Positions 47,898 to 59,290 of a stretch of 64,000 nucleotides of DNA are shown piece after piece. The notes beneath the pieces were generated by a model. It saw nothing but the letters and a program-made list of their open reading frames with translations. It ran no database searches and was not told the origin of the DNA. Each line of letters begins with the position of its first letter. Within the stretch, counting starts at the first letter, position 1. This DNA comes from Apis mellifera. Taxonomy: Eukaryota; Arthropoda; Insecta; Hymenoptera; Apidae. The position numbers and the translations under genes are program-made. The stretch is from NCBI RefSeq assembly GCF_003254395.2, contig NC_037638.1, positions 19,643,207 to 19,707,206 on the forward strand, in the 5' to 3' direction.

Positions 47898-50800
47898 CTG
47901 TCGGTGGTAGTGTATAGACGGACGAGAAGAAGAGAGAGAAAAAAACAAAAAACGGAAGTAGTAGTAGGAGCCAAGTTGCTCGAATCTTGGACGGATGAGA
48001 AAGGGAGAAAACGTTTGCGTACCAAACGACCGGCGTTATTGTTGTGCAGCTTGACCAGAGTCTTGATGTCGCTGCGTTTTCGATAAGGAGCGTCCATGAA
48101 GTCTCGCGACTTCTTGAAGCCGAATTTCACGTTGTCGCCGCAACCTCCCCACTCCCAGTCGCCCTCGGTCGGCAAACTCTTCTCCATTTCGACGGTGCGG
48201 CTCAATTTGCCAAGCTTGTTACCTGCGCAATTTGTGTCAATTTTCGCGAGAAAATCCAAAAAATTTTCATTGCTCGAAATGATAAGAAAATAAATGATAG
48301 GAACCAGAAGAGAGTGAAGAGAACGAATAACGCGTTTGAAAGAATCGGCAATACTAGCGAAAAAGTTTAAGTTGCTAAGCTTGTGACGGCAATTATTGGC
48401 TAAGGAATATAGATTTAGAAATCGACAACAGATATTCTCGAAAGAATATGGGACGAATATATTATATAAAAAAGGAAACTTTACCTTTCGACGTCATCTT
48501 GTCGCAAGAACATTCGACGAGATGTCCCATAGTGCAGGCTCTGGTGACCGCGTATGTTACCCCGGCCGCGGTGATGGCGTTCACGAAACCTGTCTCCCTG
48601 GTATCTGCAAGTATCGGATCGATTTCGAAATCGATTAGACGTCTCTCGTCCTCTCCGACCCTGAGAAAATATCTATTCTCTCGCCGGATTATCGTTCAAG
48701 TTTGAGAGGAATGAAATCGGATTACGTTGAACAGGGTAATTGCAAAGGGAAGATAAGTCGATTAATCGAATATCCATCCGCTGAATGGGCAGAAACGGAA
48801 TTTAATATAACTCGATAGAGAAGAAGAAAAAGAAGACTGTCTGGAAATCAGCCTCCAGACTTTGGAAAGAAAGAACGTCCTCGAAGAAGCGGAAGAATTT
48901 CACGGATTTCGCAGCGTGCAAAGTTGCTCGCGTTTGCACAGGGTCGACATTTCGAAGTGGTGGACGAGAGACTTTGAAAAAGACTCTTGGGGGAGAATTT
49001 CGATGGCGTGTGTATTCGGTTTCACCTGTCACGTCTCCACTCCATCATTAAGCGGACAATGCACGGCGCAGTTCCACCCCTTTTCAAAACGGCAGATCAC
49101 CACCGCCTCCGTCCAACGGTTCCCTGTCACCCATTGTCTCTCACCTGTCCGAGCATCCGGGTTTTGCAAATCCCTCCGCCCGACCACTTTTTTATTTCCG
49201 CGTAGAAACAAGAACCCCTCCCTCTCGCCGTTCTCTAAGTTTCCACGATCCACGATCCAGGGAGGCCGCAAGGATCGGCCCGCTCCTTTCTCGCGCGAGA
49301 ACCGATAAGAATCTCGCGATTCCGCGTGGTCCGTTAACGGATTAACTTATAATCGGGAGGCGGAATGCGGGGCCAATTACCGATTCCTTTGGAGGCGCGG
49401 GCGCGGTATCGGCTCGCTCTCCGTCAAAGTATCGGGAGCGCGGCGATATCTATGGGGAATCGGTGGAGTCGGGGCATTCGATCGAATCGAACGGCGGCGC
49501 GCTCGCACGAAGCGTTTCCACGCCGCGAGGCAATTATCCTTTTCGAACGTTTAAGCGAAAACCAGTCGCGAATACTAATGCCGCGCGGCACGAAATCTCG
49601 GAGGACATCGCGAGGAAGAAAACGCGAGAGGAAACGCGGCGATGGAAAGGGTGGAACTGTGGAGGGGGGGAAGAAAAGGGAAGAAACGGTGGCGGTGTGG
49701 CTGTTGGGTCTGCGCGGGGAGGCTGGGAAGGGGGTTATACGCGTTAAGCTCGGTTCGCCGTGGTTCCCATGGATTCCAGCCGGGTATCTTCGGCGCGGAT
49801 CGACACGCGGACGGATGAACGGACGGACGGACGGACGGAACGAGAGGCAACCTGCCACCGCCCGCGTATCTTCCGATGCATCGCCTCACCTTTCAGTGCG
49901 TATTTAAACGATACGATAGTTTTATACGAGCGATCTGATATCGAGGTTGGAGAGCGAAAGGCCCTCTGCCTCGCTTCTTGCCTCCGAGCTTGTATTCCCC
50001 GACCGTGTTCCGCGTCTCCACTACCTGCCTTTTGCCTCCGGTCCGCTCGATCTCGATCCCTCCGCTCCTCTCTCTTTCCCTCTCTCTCTCCTCTCTCCTC
50101 TCTTTCTTTCGCTCTTCCGCCTTCTTCCTTTGCGATCCCTCGCTCGAGATCAGATTTTACGCAACGGAATCGTCGTCGAGTCTTCTCTCCACTTCCGGAT
50201 CCATTTTCTTCTCGTTTCAGAAGGATTCAGATCCAGATCCGGATCGCGAACGAATCGGAAAGGATTCGATATTCGTGCAAAGATGGAGCGAGCAGCGTTC
50301 GCAGTGGCGGGGAGAAGGTAGAAGAGCATGGAGGGCCGGGAATGTTGGAGGCGAAGAGGAGCAAGCAGGTAATATAAATCACTTGGAATCAATTAGACAC
50401 GAGGGATCGCGAGCCGATGATCTTGCAGTGCCGTGCTGCCAGGTGCACGGAGCGCCCATCGTCTCGGGTCGCCCCGACGGCTCAGCCAATTATCAGCATT
50501 CCGGGGCATTATCCTCGGAGCGAGACTTACGCCGTGTTTAATTGCGAGTGGTCGTCGTTGTCGTCGTCTTCTTCTTCTTCTTCTTCTCCTTCTTCTCCTT
50601 CTCCTTCTCCTCCTGCTCTTTCTCTTTCTTCTTATATTCTCTTTCTCTCCTGGCTCCCCTTATTCTTGCATCACTTCTGATTTTCGCGTTTACTCGCGAA
50701 GCATTTCGCCTTCGTCAGAGAACACCAGCTTTTTCGAAGGTAGAGAAGAAGAAGAAGGAACGAAGAAGAGACAGACGTGATCCGAACGGAATCTGGACGG

Positions 50801-53800
50801 TAGATCCGTCGTCGTGTAGTCATCGTCGTCGCCTCGTGATTCGGTATCGTGTTCGGGTCAATGGTAATAATCCGTTTGCCGAGTGTCGATTATATAAGAG
50901 TGACGAGGATTCATCGGGTGATACGTAATTTATACGACGAGGCTGCAGCGGCCTGTGTCCTTTTTTGCGACACCGATCGTTTAACGGGACATCCGTAATT
51001 CTTATCCACGGATCACGAACGAAACGCATTCAACCGACTCTCGTATCGACGCGTTCCCCATAAACGGATGACGGTATCGAAGTTACGACGTACTCGGCGA
51101 AACATGTTGAAACGCACCTATATATAACCGATGTAACCGACGGATACGCGGGCTAAAAAATACGACGGTGGAAGAAACGATTTGTTGGCGCTATCAAAAC
51201 GGAGGAGAGGGATGGGGTGGAATGATCGATTGGACGGTGGTGGCGGTGGTTTGGAGCGAAAAGCTGAATCCCGCTGGTTACGCGACAAATCTCCGGCAAT
51301 CTCGGTCGGTGATTAATCGATTCGATGGATTATGCAAGTGTGTAATTCGCGACAGTTCGCCGCCATTGTAGGAATTATGTCGCGGACGCGAGGGATCGAC
51401 GCGGCAAGATAGGATCGATCGGTCTCGCCGAGTGATTTGTTTCGCCGGGTCGCGATTTATCGCGTTGGATGCGCCGATCCGCGCGCAATAGATCGGGCCC
51501 CGTCTCTCGCGTCCGATCGCCCGCCCCGCTTTACGTGCATACGTGGATACTGCGCGGAGAGCCGCGCCGTGTGTTTTGAATCGAATCGCTGTTGAGAACC
51601 GGATGCCGCGTTTACCCCCGCGTTTCAACGGGTTTCGCTCTAATTGCGGATGATGCCGCGATTACGGCCGGAGGGGGAGGGAGGGGAGCGCGCGCGACGA
51701 GATGGAGAAACTCGGGGGGAGGGAGGGTGGGAGAAAAGGAAGACGGAGAGGAAGACAAGGGAGAAGATAAATCACCGGGATGCGTCCCGTAAATAAAGAG
51801 AGGAATATCGAATGAGAAAAGAGGCACGGCGTTTTAGTTAACCCCCGTGTATACCAGATCGTACCAGAGAAACCTTTCCAATAAATACACGGGGAACGGA
51901 CGCATGAATGCCGGCAAAAATCGCCCAATGACCAATTGCGGCAACGACCACTCGCCTTTTCCCGAGATTCCGTGGAATTTTTGAGCCGCGCATCGTATCA
52001 CCGCTGGATTCTCTTCTCTCGCAGGAATTTCTCTCCTCTCCTGTCTCGCTCCTTTCCTCGCTCGACACCAGTCGTCGCCCCGCGCACAGTCCGACCGGCC
52101 TCTTCCCTCCAAGATACCGCGGTAATTACGGCGAATCTCTGTCTATCCGTCCCTCTCTTTCCCTCCCTCCCTCCCTCCTCCGTCTCTTTCTCGACCGCGA
52201 GCGAGGATATAGATCGTACCGTGGATGTTTCTTGGATCGAAGGAAAATTGCGGGTAGAGGAAAAATCGAGAAAAAATCGATGTTTCGAGGGAAGAAATGG
52301 AGAAATGGCGCGAGGAAACGGGCCAATGGGGAGGGGAGGGGGAAAGAACGGCCCTGGGACGAGGAAGAACGAAGAGAGAAGGAAGCCAGCAGAGGGTATG
52401 GAAGTTCTCGTTTTCTTCTTCTTCTTCCTTCGGTGTTCTCCCTTCGCCAACGTAAAATCGACCGAGCATTCAAATGTCACCGGCGAACGGGCACAGTCTA
52501 ACAGAATAACAGATCTGTCCCGGTGTTCCGATCTCCTTTTCCTTCCCTTTGCCTTCTCTCTCACTCTCTCTTCCTCGCCTCCTTTCACCCTTTCCCCGGC
52601 TACCGATCCAAGTTAAAGCCCACGGTAGCCGAGATACAATAAACGTACGGGACATTAAACTGTTTGCTATTGTCAACCCTTTGTGGGAAATACCGGCCTC
52701 GCGTCTTCTCCTCCTCTCCTTCTCGAGAGGTGTACAGTCCCCTGGGAAAGTATCGATCGGTTATTGGTCTCGAGAATCGATCGTGTGACGTGTACGTCCC
52801 CTCGGAAAGGGGGAGAATTTCATTCGTCGACGATTGGACAATCGGACGAAAAATGCAAGATAAGGGAAAAGAAGCGAATAATGATAAAATAATAAAAATA
52901 GGTGATGGAATCTGTGTGAATCTTTTTTATTGTCTCGAGTGGAGAAGAAGGCGGATCGGTATGTGCCGCTCGCTGGTAAAACTGGTGAACGCGGACAATG
53001 GGGAAGCGTCAAGAATGAGAAAAGAGTGGACGATGACGGGGAGAAAGAGTGGTGCTGTTCCGGCTGTCAGTAGACACCCAGAGGCGTTACTTTAGTTACG
53101 GGCAATTTCGTTCGTAGGAACGGGTACTACTTACTTAGACCGCGCTTGGAAGCGAGAAAAATTAGGGTTTTCCCTATTCAACGAGAGAAGACACGCTTCT
53201 CTCGTAATCGACGCTCATGGCTCGTGTATTGTCGTTTCCTCCTGGCGAGGGTGCCGGGTATGCGGCCACCACCTCTCTGTTGGAGAGTCATGGATAAATC
53301 GTAAAAATGTTGTTCCCCGGACCCACCGCAGTCCCTCGTTTCCCTCTCCGCACCGTATCCGATCCCGGATCCCGTGCAATTGGTCGAACAATGAGAAGTA
53401 ACGAAGTAAATTCGAGGAGAAACGTTGTTTTTCCAGGTCAACGGGGAAAAGTGAATTTATTCGAGCATACGTAATCGTCGAATACGACGTGTGCAACGTA
53501 CAATTATTCCTTCTTAATTTTATCGATGTTCGTAATGTTTGCTCTCATCTTAAATTCACGCAAACACGGAGATAAAGACGAAGCGAGCATATAGGATATA
53601 TTACTGGTAGCAAATTCTGCTAATCGGTTCTGTGGTAACAAAGTATTGCATAGGCTTGGAAAGTGAATGTAACCTACAAAGTCTGACAGGAAATGGTTGT
53701 GTGAATGGCGCGAGGATTGCGAGGATCGTTAAAGATTTTATGTAGAAAAAAGAAAGTAAAAAAGAAATCGAAAATTATTCTTCCACGTAGTAGTAGTGAA

Positions 53801-56800
53801 CTGGCTTACCTAATTAATTAAAATGGTAAAAAAGATGAATAGTAGAAAATGATACGTTTGTCCGGGGATACGAATCCGAACAACGAATGTCTAGATTCAA
53901 CTTACATCGAGGAGAAAAATTTTATCCGTATAAATGTCGCGATGCACGAAATAAAAATGTCAACTTTCTCAAAACTCTGCGCGTAGGTTTCTAAACGAGC
54001 GAGGCGGAGGAATCGAGAAAAGCTGATGTTAATAAACGAGCAACTCGAACGGTAAGCAACGACGTGTGTGGCAGTGCGTGTAGAGACGATGGTAAATTGA
54101 CGAATGTCGAAAATGGTAAAGGTGAGAGGCGCGATGCGGTGTGCGTCCTCTGCGAACCGCATTAGTTAGCACCGAGTTCGCGAGGCGACAAAACACTTAG
54201 CGCCATGGCGCTAAATCGCTTTTAGCTCGCTCATTATCGTCCCGTTTCGTCCCGTTTCGTTTCGTTTCGTTTCGTTTCGTTTCGTTTCATCCTGTCTCCA
54301 TGTCGTGTCACAAACCTTTCCTCGGGGTCTTTTCTCGAGCTAGAGAAAGGAGGTAAAGGCGTGTTGTTCGCGAAACGATTTGACTTGGTTCCACCTAGGC
54401 TAGGCCAGGAGACGAATGACGCGAGAAGAAAGGTAGATACGACTACGACTAACACACCCGGAGACCACCTTGGTCGTCCCCGATCGTCTTATTAAACGAG
54501 AACCATTTTCTTTATTTCGATCGGAAGAAGGTTGATACTTTGAATGTCCTCCTCCTCCTCCTCCTCTTCGTTGGTTCGATCAAAGGGGGAAGTATTCGCG
54601 ATGGCTTATTCGCGAACAGGTTATTCGGATAATCGTTTACTTATCGCATCGATGAATCGACGAGTTTGAGTTCACCTTCGCAAACGATTCCGACAAGAAT
54701 CTCTCCGTGTTATTCGGACGAATCGAAATAGAACACGATAATTATCGTTGGACGAAACATTGCGAAAACGAGGATCGAGCGGAATAATCGCGAAACGTGG
54801 CTCGAGTTTATTAACGCGCCAAGGTGAGCTTCCTCGTTAGAGCCGAGAAACATCGACGAAAAGAATGTTTCCGAGGCAATCGGAATATACAAACATTCCT
54901 GTGCGCGTGTACCGTACGTGTATCGGAGTCGGGGGCAGCACGCGAAAAAAGAAGAAGAGATTCGCGATTTCTGTGAAAATTTTCCATCGTTTTATTAATT
55001 CAAATTTAGGTATTAATCCTAATTGATAAGAGAATTTCTTCGAGAAATCGGTCGTTCACCCGTTTCGAAGCAGCTCTTGGACGAGGATGGAATAAAATCG
55101 TCCCGTACTCAACTCCGCCTCCCCGATTCTTCGAGGGGAGAAGAAAGAGCAATTTGTTGATCGGAGGAGGCAGGTTTCAGAGATCCGTTTCCCTCGTAGC
55201 CTGGGCACGGAATACCTGGTGAACGGAATCCTGGTGAACGAAGAAAACCACTCTCTTAATTTGATCTCGGGACGGACCCAGGGGCGCACGGTATCGAGAC
55301 GGAGGATCCGGGAATCGTAGGGCCGCGGTGAATCCTCGGATACCGAAACGAACGAATGCATGGTGGCTGCGCAATAAATTCCTTCCTCCTTTCCTTTCCC
55401 CTGGTAGCAGCTCTTTCCACGGGTTTTTGACGCCCGTGTTCTTCTTATCGCGACACGCGGCACCCCTCAATTAAGAGGTGCTGCTCGTCCACCAATGTTC
55501 TACCAGTCTAACCTCGGATCTTTTCTCAACTTGGACCACACAGCGGGAGCTACCTGCGAGTCTAACCTATCGGCCAGATCGCGCCCATAAAAATTAAACG
55601 TCGCCAGATAAATAAACGTCAATCGAGAATTAAGATAGGCGCCGCCGGTAGCGTGCCTTCCACCTCGCCTTTCCTCTTTCTACGCTCGTCGCCCGTTAGG
55701 AATTTTTCCTTCCTTTCTTCGATCCACGGGGGAAGGGAGGAGGCAGGATCGACGAATAACCGAGCCGTTCGAGTACGTTCCCACCAACGTGTGTTTTCCT
55801 TCTTTCTTTCTTTCTTTCTTTCATTTTTTTCGTCCGTTATCGACGCCTTCGATTCACCCCTCGGTCTTGATCTCTCGATCCAATCAAACGATTCTTGGAC
55901 GCGTTTCACGCTCGTTCTCTCTCTCTCTCTCATCCTCTCTCCTTGGATGCGAGAGAAAAGTCGAGCGAACATTGCACTTACGCCTTATCTTAACTCGAAT
56001 GAATCTTGCGAATCTTTTATCTGCCATTCGCGTTCACTTTATTTGCGAATCTATTCGTGCCGCTTTGCGATGACATTTGTACGAATGAAAATACGATCTT
56101 ATTTAGCTATCCTTCGCTATGTAATAATAACGAGAATCATCGTTTTATATGTATGTATAAAAGGAGTATACGTACGCACAGCACAATGGTAGAGGATGGA
56201 TTGGAAAAAAGTCGTATATATATATACATATATATCTCTGGCCATGGACTTCCCAGGGCGAGCTGTCCTCGCCCGGGGTCGCAGATAAATGACCACGTCC
56301 GAGGATTGTCACCCGAAACGACCAGTTAACACATCGCCGCCTCTGTCATCGATCCGTATCCTCGAATAATGCACCCAGGGGTTCGCGTACCTGCAGTTTC
56401 GACCTTTCCCCCGTCCCGTTTCGCTCCCGTTTCGCTCCCGTTCTCGTTCTCGGTCGACTTGTCGATCCTCGAAAAACGGTCGGAGAAAAACGGGAGCGGC
56501 TACCGGCGGCCGGCTTGTAATCCGTGTCGACTGCGACCACCGGCCACCCGTAATTACAACGTTTCGTGAACGCCGCAGCCGCGCGATTACACGAATCACG
56601 CGTAAAGAAATTTCGACCGCGGTGAAAGCCCGGTCGATCGTTCGACCGGGTTAATTTTACGATTTCTCGGGAAAGCATAATGCAATCGGACTTTGTCGTC
56701 TTTACGACGCTGTATCGTCTTTTACGGGATACGGGGGAAGCTCGTAAGTGCCAGGTGAAACGCAAATTAGATCCTGTTCCCTGCCTGCTCCGAGCCTCCC

Positions 56801-58902
56801 CTACCTAACCTACCGCGACGGTAGTTCCAACGATATTAACCTGCCTCGACGCGTCTCCGTGTGCGGCATCGAAACTCGATTCAGCGAATTCCATTTCGTG
56901 GCAAGAATATCGCGGCCAGCAAATATCGCCCCGTGAGAGTTAATTAACCCGTTGCCCGGCTCACGGTTCCGAGCCCGAGCGAGAATCGTATCCCTATATC
57001 GTGCATAAAATCCGGGTATATATCGTACGCACAAACACACACGCGCGCACACACATATATATATCTCGGCGATCTTAGAGGGAGCGAACACCGATTGTCA
57101 GGCATCGCCGACAGTGTCGGATATAATTCGATCATCGATCGTCCGCTATTCCACGTAGCTTGGGGCTTGCTCGACGAATCGCATCGAGAGGCAACCGCCG
57201 GGAATCACGATCGATACGATCGATCGTGTATAATCTTTGGATGGAGTAGAGAAGGGGGAGGAGGGATGGGGGCGAGGAAAGAAAAAAAGGAGGAGAGGAG
57301 AAGACACGCGGTCCTCGAGGACGGTCCTCTCCCTAGAAATGAAGCCTTTAATTAAGGGAACATATTGCCACTAATATCCGACGAACAGTGTCAATCTGTC
57401 AGGCTACCAAAAGGTACCGATCTGATAGCGAGGGCTAGAGAGCAGTTCGGCCTATTGGACACGCTGTCTTCGATTTAGTTGTCGTGCTCGATCACCCGAA
57501 ATTAATACATCGGACGGGTAACTAAGCGAGCCACGCGGACAGGTTCGCTCTTCTCCTCCTCCTCCTCCTCCTCCCGTCTCCTCTCGAATGCGCACGCTAA
57601 CTCAACCGCGTGAGAATTTTTCTTGGGACACAGGGAGGGGGGATGGGATCGACCCTGCCCGCCCCGTTCAATTTGTTCCATTTACCTCGGCAACCGTTCA
57701 CGCGCTCTATCTTCATGGTTGTCTAAATGCCACCAGGAATCCTGGTGATCATCATCCTCACCGAATTCTTTCCCTCGCCGATCGCGTATCTCGATGATAA
57801 CGCCTGAGAAGAAGTTCCACGAAACGGCGGATTGTTCATCGTGTGAAATTCGAGTACGAAATCAAATCGAGACCGAATAGCTTTTGGAAAATTGGAATCT
57901 TTGAATTGCGAAACTTATAAAATTCCAAAACTTTGTATATTACGTATACGATATAATGTACTTTTCTTCGTTCAAGATAAAATAATCGATCGTTTGATCG
58001 ATTCAGTGATTTTAACCGAATTATTTAACCGAAATTATCGTGTAAAATAGCTCGTAAATTAACTCTGATCTAACTGAGATCGTGTTGTTTCACGCACGCA
58101 GTTTCACGTTAACTCGAGGTTTTTTTAACTCGTGTAAAACAGTAATAAAGTATCATTATTAATATTATTATTATTATTATTAAATTGAAAACTGTTTACA
58201 AAACGGAAGTCGAAGAAGAAGAAGAAGAAGAAGAAGAAGAAATTACCGAGGAACGTTTATATCTTCACGGATTTTCGAGGAGCAACATAAACGTTTATCG
58301 TGACAATTCTGACGTGTGCGTAAATAATTTATTTGATTAATGGAACGGGGAGTTACGCAACCGTCTCGACAAAAACCGCTCGTTCAGACGACTTTCCCTC
58401 GGTCGAGATAGCCTCATCGAGGTTAATTTGAAAGTAATGGCGCGTGTTCTCGACGGTAAACTCGAGTAATCGAGCATCGACAGTCGTCTCGTCCTGGATA
58501 GAGCGATTGACGTTTATATACCCCTCGGGTATATACCGATTTAATTTGAAAACATTTCATTAAATACACCGAAGCGAACAAGTAACGCGCGAGTATAAAT
58601 TTAAATTCGAACATTGCTCCTTAATTGAATTTTTAAGAAAGAGGCAAAGAAGACTTTCGAAATTCGTATTCCGCCACTTACCGCGTAACAAGATCTTCCT
58701 CAGGGATCTCCTGATCGTGGTACAATTCCATCTGCGATTTCGAAATTGGTACTGACATTCTTTGGTCCCGACCTGTACCCCTCTCGCGATCTCCTTCAAC
58801 AGCGAAGGCTCTTTGCGACAGATGTCCGCCATCTTGCCCCTCAACCTCCTAGTCTTCTTGCAGATAAGCATCGGATCCATCACCACCTGATTTCCAACGG
58901 TC
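47436..58902 (-). CDS. Wnt6: Wnt6 secreted signalling ligand, four visible coding exons, 5' end missing
   Basis: Join complement(58682-58902, 48485-48604, 48023-48222, 47436-47897): 333 visible residues and stop. VVMDPMLICKKTRR and ADICRKEP (visible residues 6-32) match the Wnt6 N-terminal pattern with its extra cysteines. FRNRRWNCT is the Wnt core, DTRETGFVNAITAAGVTYAV follows, then DWEWGGCGDNVKFGF and LHNNNAGRL. CHGLSGSC holds the acylated serine (visible residue 196). FDLIYSEDSPDFCKPNRKTG is close to vertebrate Wnt6. The C-terminus has FRWCCEVTC and ends INTCR. The first visible exon starts in phase 2 after TTTACAG, so an upstream exon must supply the signal peptide; it is not seen here and probably lies right of 64000. 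Wnt10 is less likely because its N-terminal spacing and C-terminus differ. Confidence 0.95.
47898..48022 (-). other. Wnt6: Wnt6 intron between exons C and D (125 bp)
   Basis: Donor TTG/GTACGC, acceptor CACCGACAG. The position (NNNAGRL/A) matches Wnt1 intron 3. Confidence 0.93.
48023..48222 (-). CDS. Wnt6: Wnt6 exon C: DWEWGGC region
   Basis: Two bases complete a Gly, then 66 codons: NKLGKLSRTVEMEKSLPTEG linker, DWEWGGCGDN, VKFGFKKSRDFMDAPYRKRS and the LHNNNAGRL helix. FMDAPYRKR is the Wnt6 equivalent of human FMDARHKR. Confidence 0.95.
48223..48484 (-). other. Wnt6: Wnt6 intron between exons B and C (262 bp)
   Basis: Donor AAG/GTAAAG, acceptor TTGCGCAG. This phase-1 intron has no counterpart in Wnt1, where the same part of the protein is one exon. 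Confidence 0.92.
48485..48604 (-). CDS. Wnt6: Wnt6 exon B: RETGF to CSCDK
   Basis: Two bases complete Asp, then 39 codons, with one base left for the next Gly. TRETGFVNAITAAGVTYAV and MGHLVECSCDK are the conserved Wnt6 central segments. 120 bp. Confidence 0.95.
54241..54289. repeat. (CGTTT)n pentanucleotide repeat
   Basis: About nine CGTTT units, two of them shortened by CGTCC. It is the reverse complement class of the repeat at 47226. Confidence 0.9.
56629..56650. other. Perfect 9-bp stem hairpin
   Basis: CCCGGTCGA (56629-56637), loop TCGT, then TCGACCGGG (56642-56650). The following GTTAATTTTACG is AT-rich. It could be a palindromic protein site or a small structured RNA element. Confidence 0.5.
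57389..57402 (-). promoter_or_regulatory. Meis/Homothorax plus Pbx/Extradenticle-type site pair
   Basis: Read on the minus strand this is CTGACAGATTGACA: TGACAG (Meis/Hth core) directly followed by ATTGACA. It lies 1.3 kb downstream of the first visible Wnt6 exon, in the large intron. Confidence 0.25.
58682..58902 (-). CDS. Wnt6: Wnt6 exon A: N-terminal Wnt domain
   Basis: One base completes a split codon, then 73 codons from TVGNQVVMDP to RKILLR, plus one base of Asp. It contains three conserved cysteines before WNC and the RNRRWNCTT motif with a sequon. Acceptor TTGATTTACAG, donor CGCG/GTAAGT. The phase-2 start equals Wnt1 exon 2, where the split codon is Trp. Confidence 0.95.
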
Positions 58903-58945
58903 CTGTAAATCAAAGGGCGGAGTGGGGAATCGATCAAGAAAAAGG

Positions 58946-58981
58946 AACAACAACAACAACAACAATAATAATAATAATAAT
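58946..58981. repeat. (AAC)n(AAT)n compound microsatellite
   Basis: About six AAC units followed by six AAT units, 44 bp upstream of the Wnt6 exon A acceptor. On the minus strand it reads as a TTA/TTG tract. Confidence 0.9.
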
Positions 58982-59258
58982 ATAAAGCAAGATTCAAGAT
59001 TTTATTTTCTTCGAAAAGAAATCGTCGTGTACCTGTGTCGAGAAGGACAAGCCGATCGTAAAGTACCAAAAGTACAAAGGGTGGAGGAGGAGGGGGGGAG
59101 GGGAAGAGTGGGTACAAACGCGGAAAGTCAAACGCACCGAGGCCATTACGATAATTAAATCTCCATTGTGTACGCATCGTGGCAAGTTGTATACCAGAGA
59201 CGGGACACGGTCTACGGGGACGAGTAAAGAACAAGCCAGAAACGGAGAGTGGACGGGA

Positions 59259-59290
<32 letters not shown>

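Larger units (their letters stand above)
48605..58681 (-). other. Wnt6: Wnt6 large intron (10077 bp)
   Basis: Donor CGCG/GTAAGT, acceptor TACTTGCAG. It holds (ACGG)n at about 49820-49840, a (TTC)n tract near 50560-50600, (CGTTT)n at 54241-54289, a perfect 9-bp hairpin at 56629-56650, a Meis/Pbx-type site pair at 57389-57402 and a TTTAATTAAGGG-containing patch. Open frames are low-complexity and unsupported. The size and motif-rich patches make it a likely home for enhancers. Confidence 0.9.
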
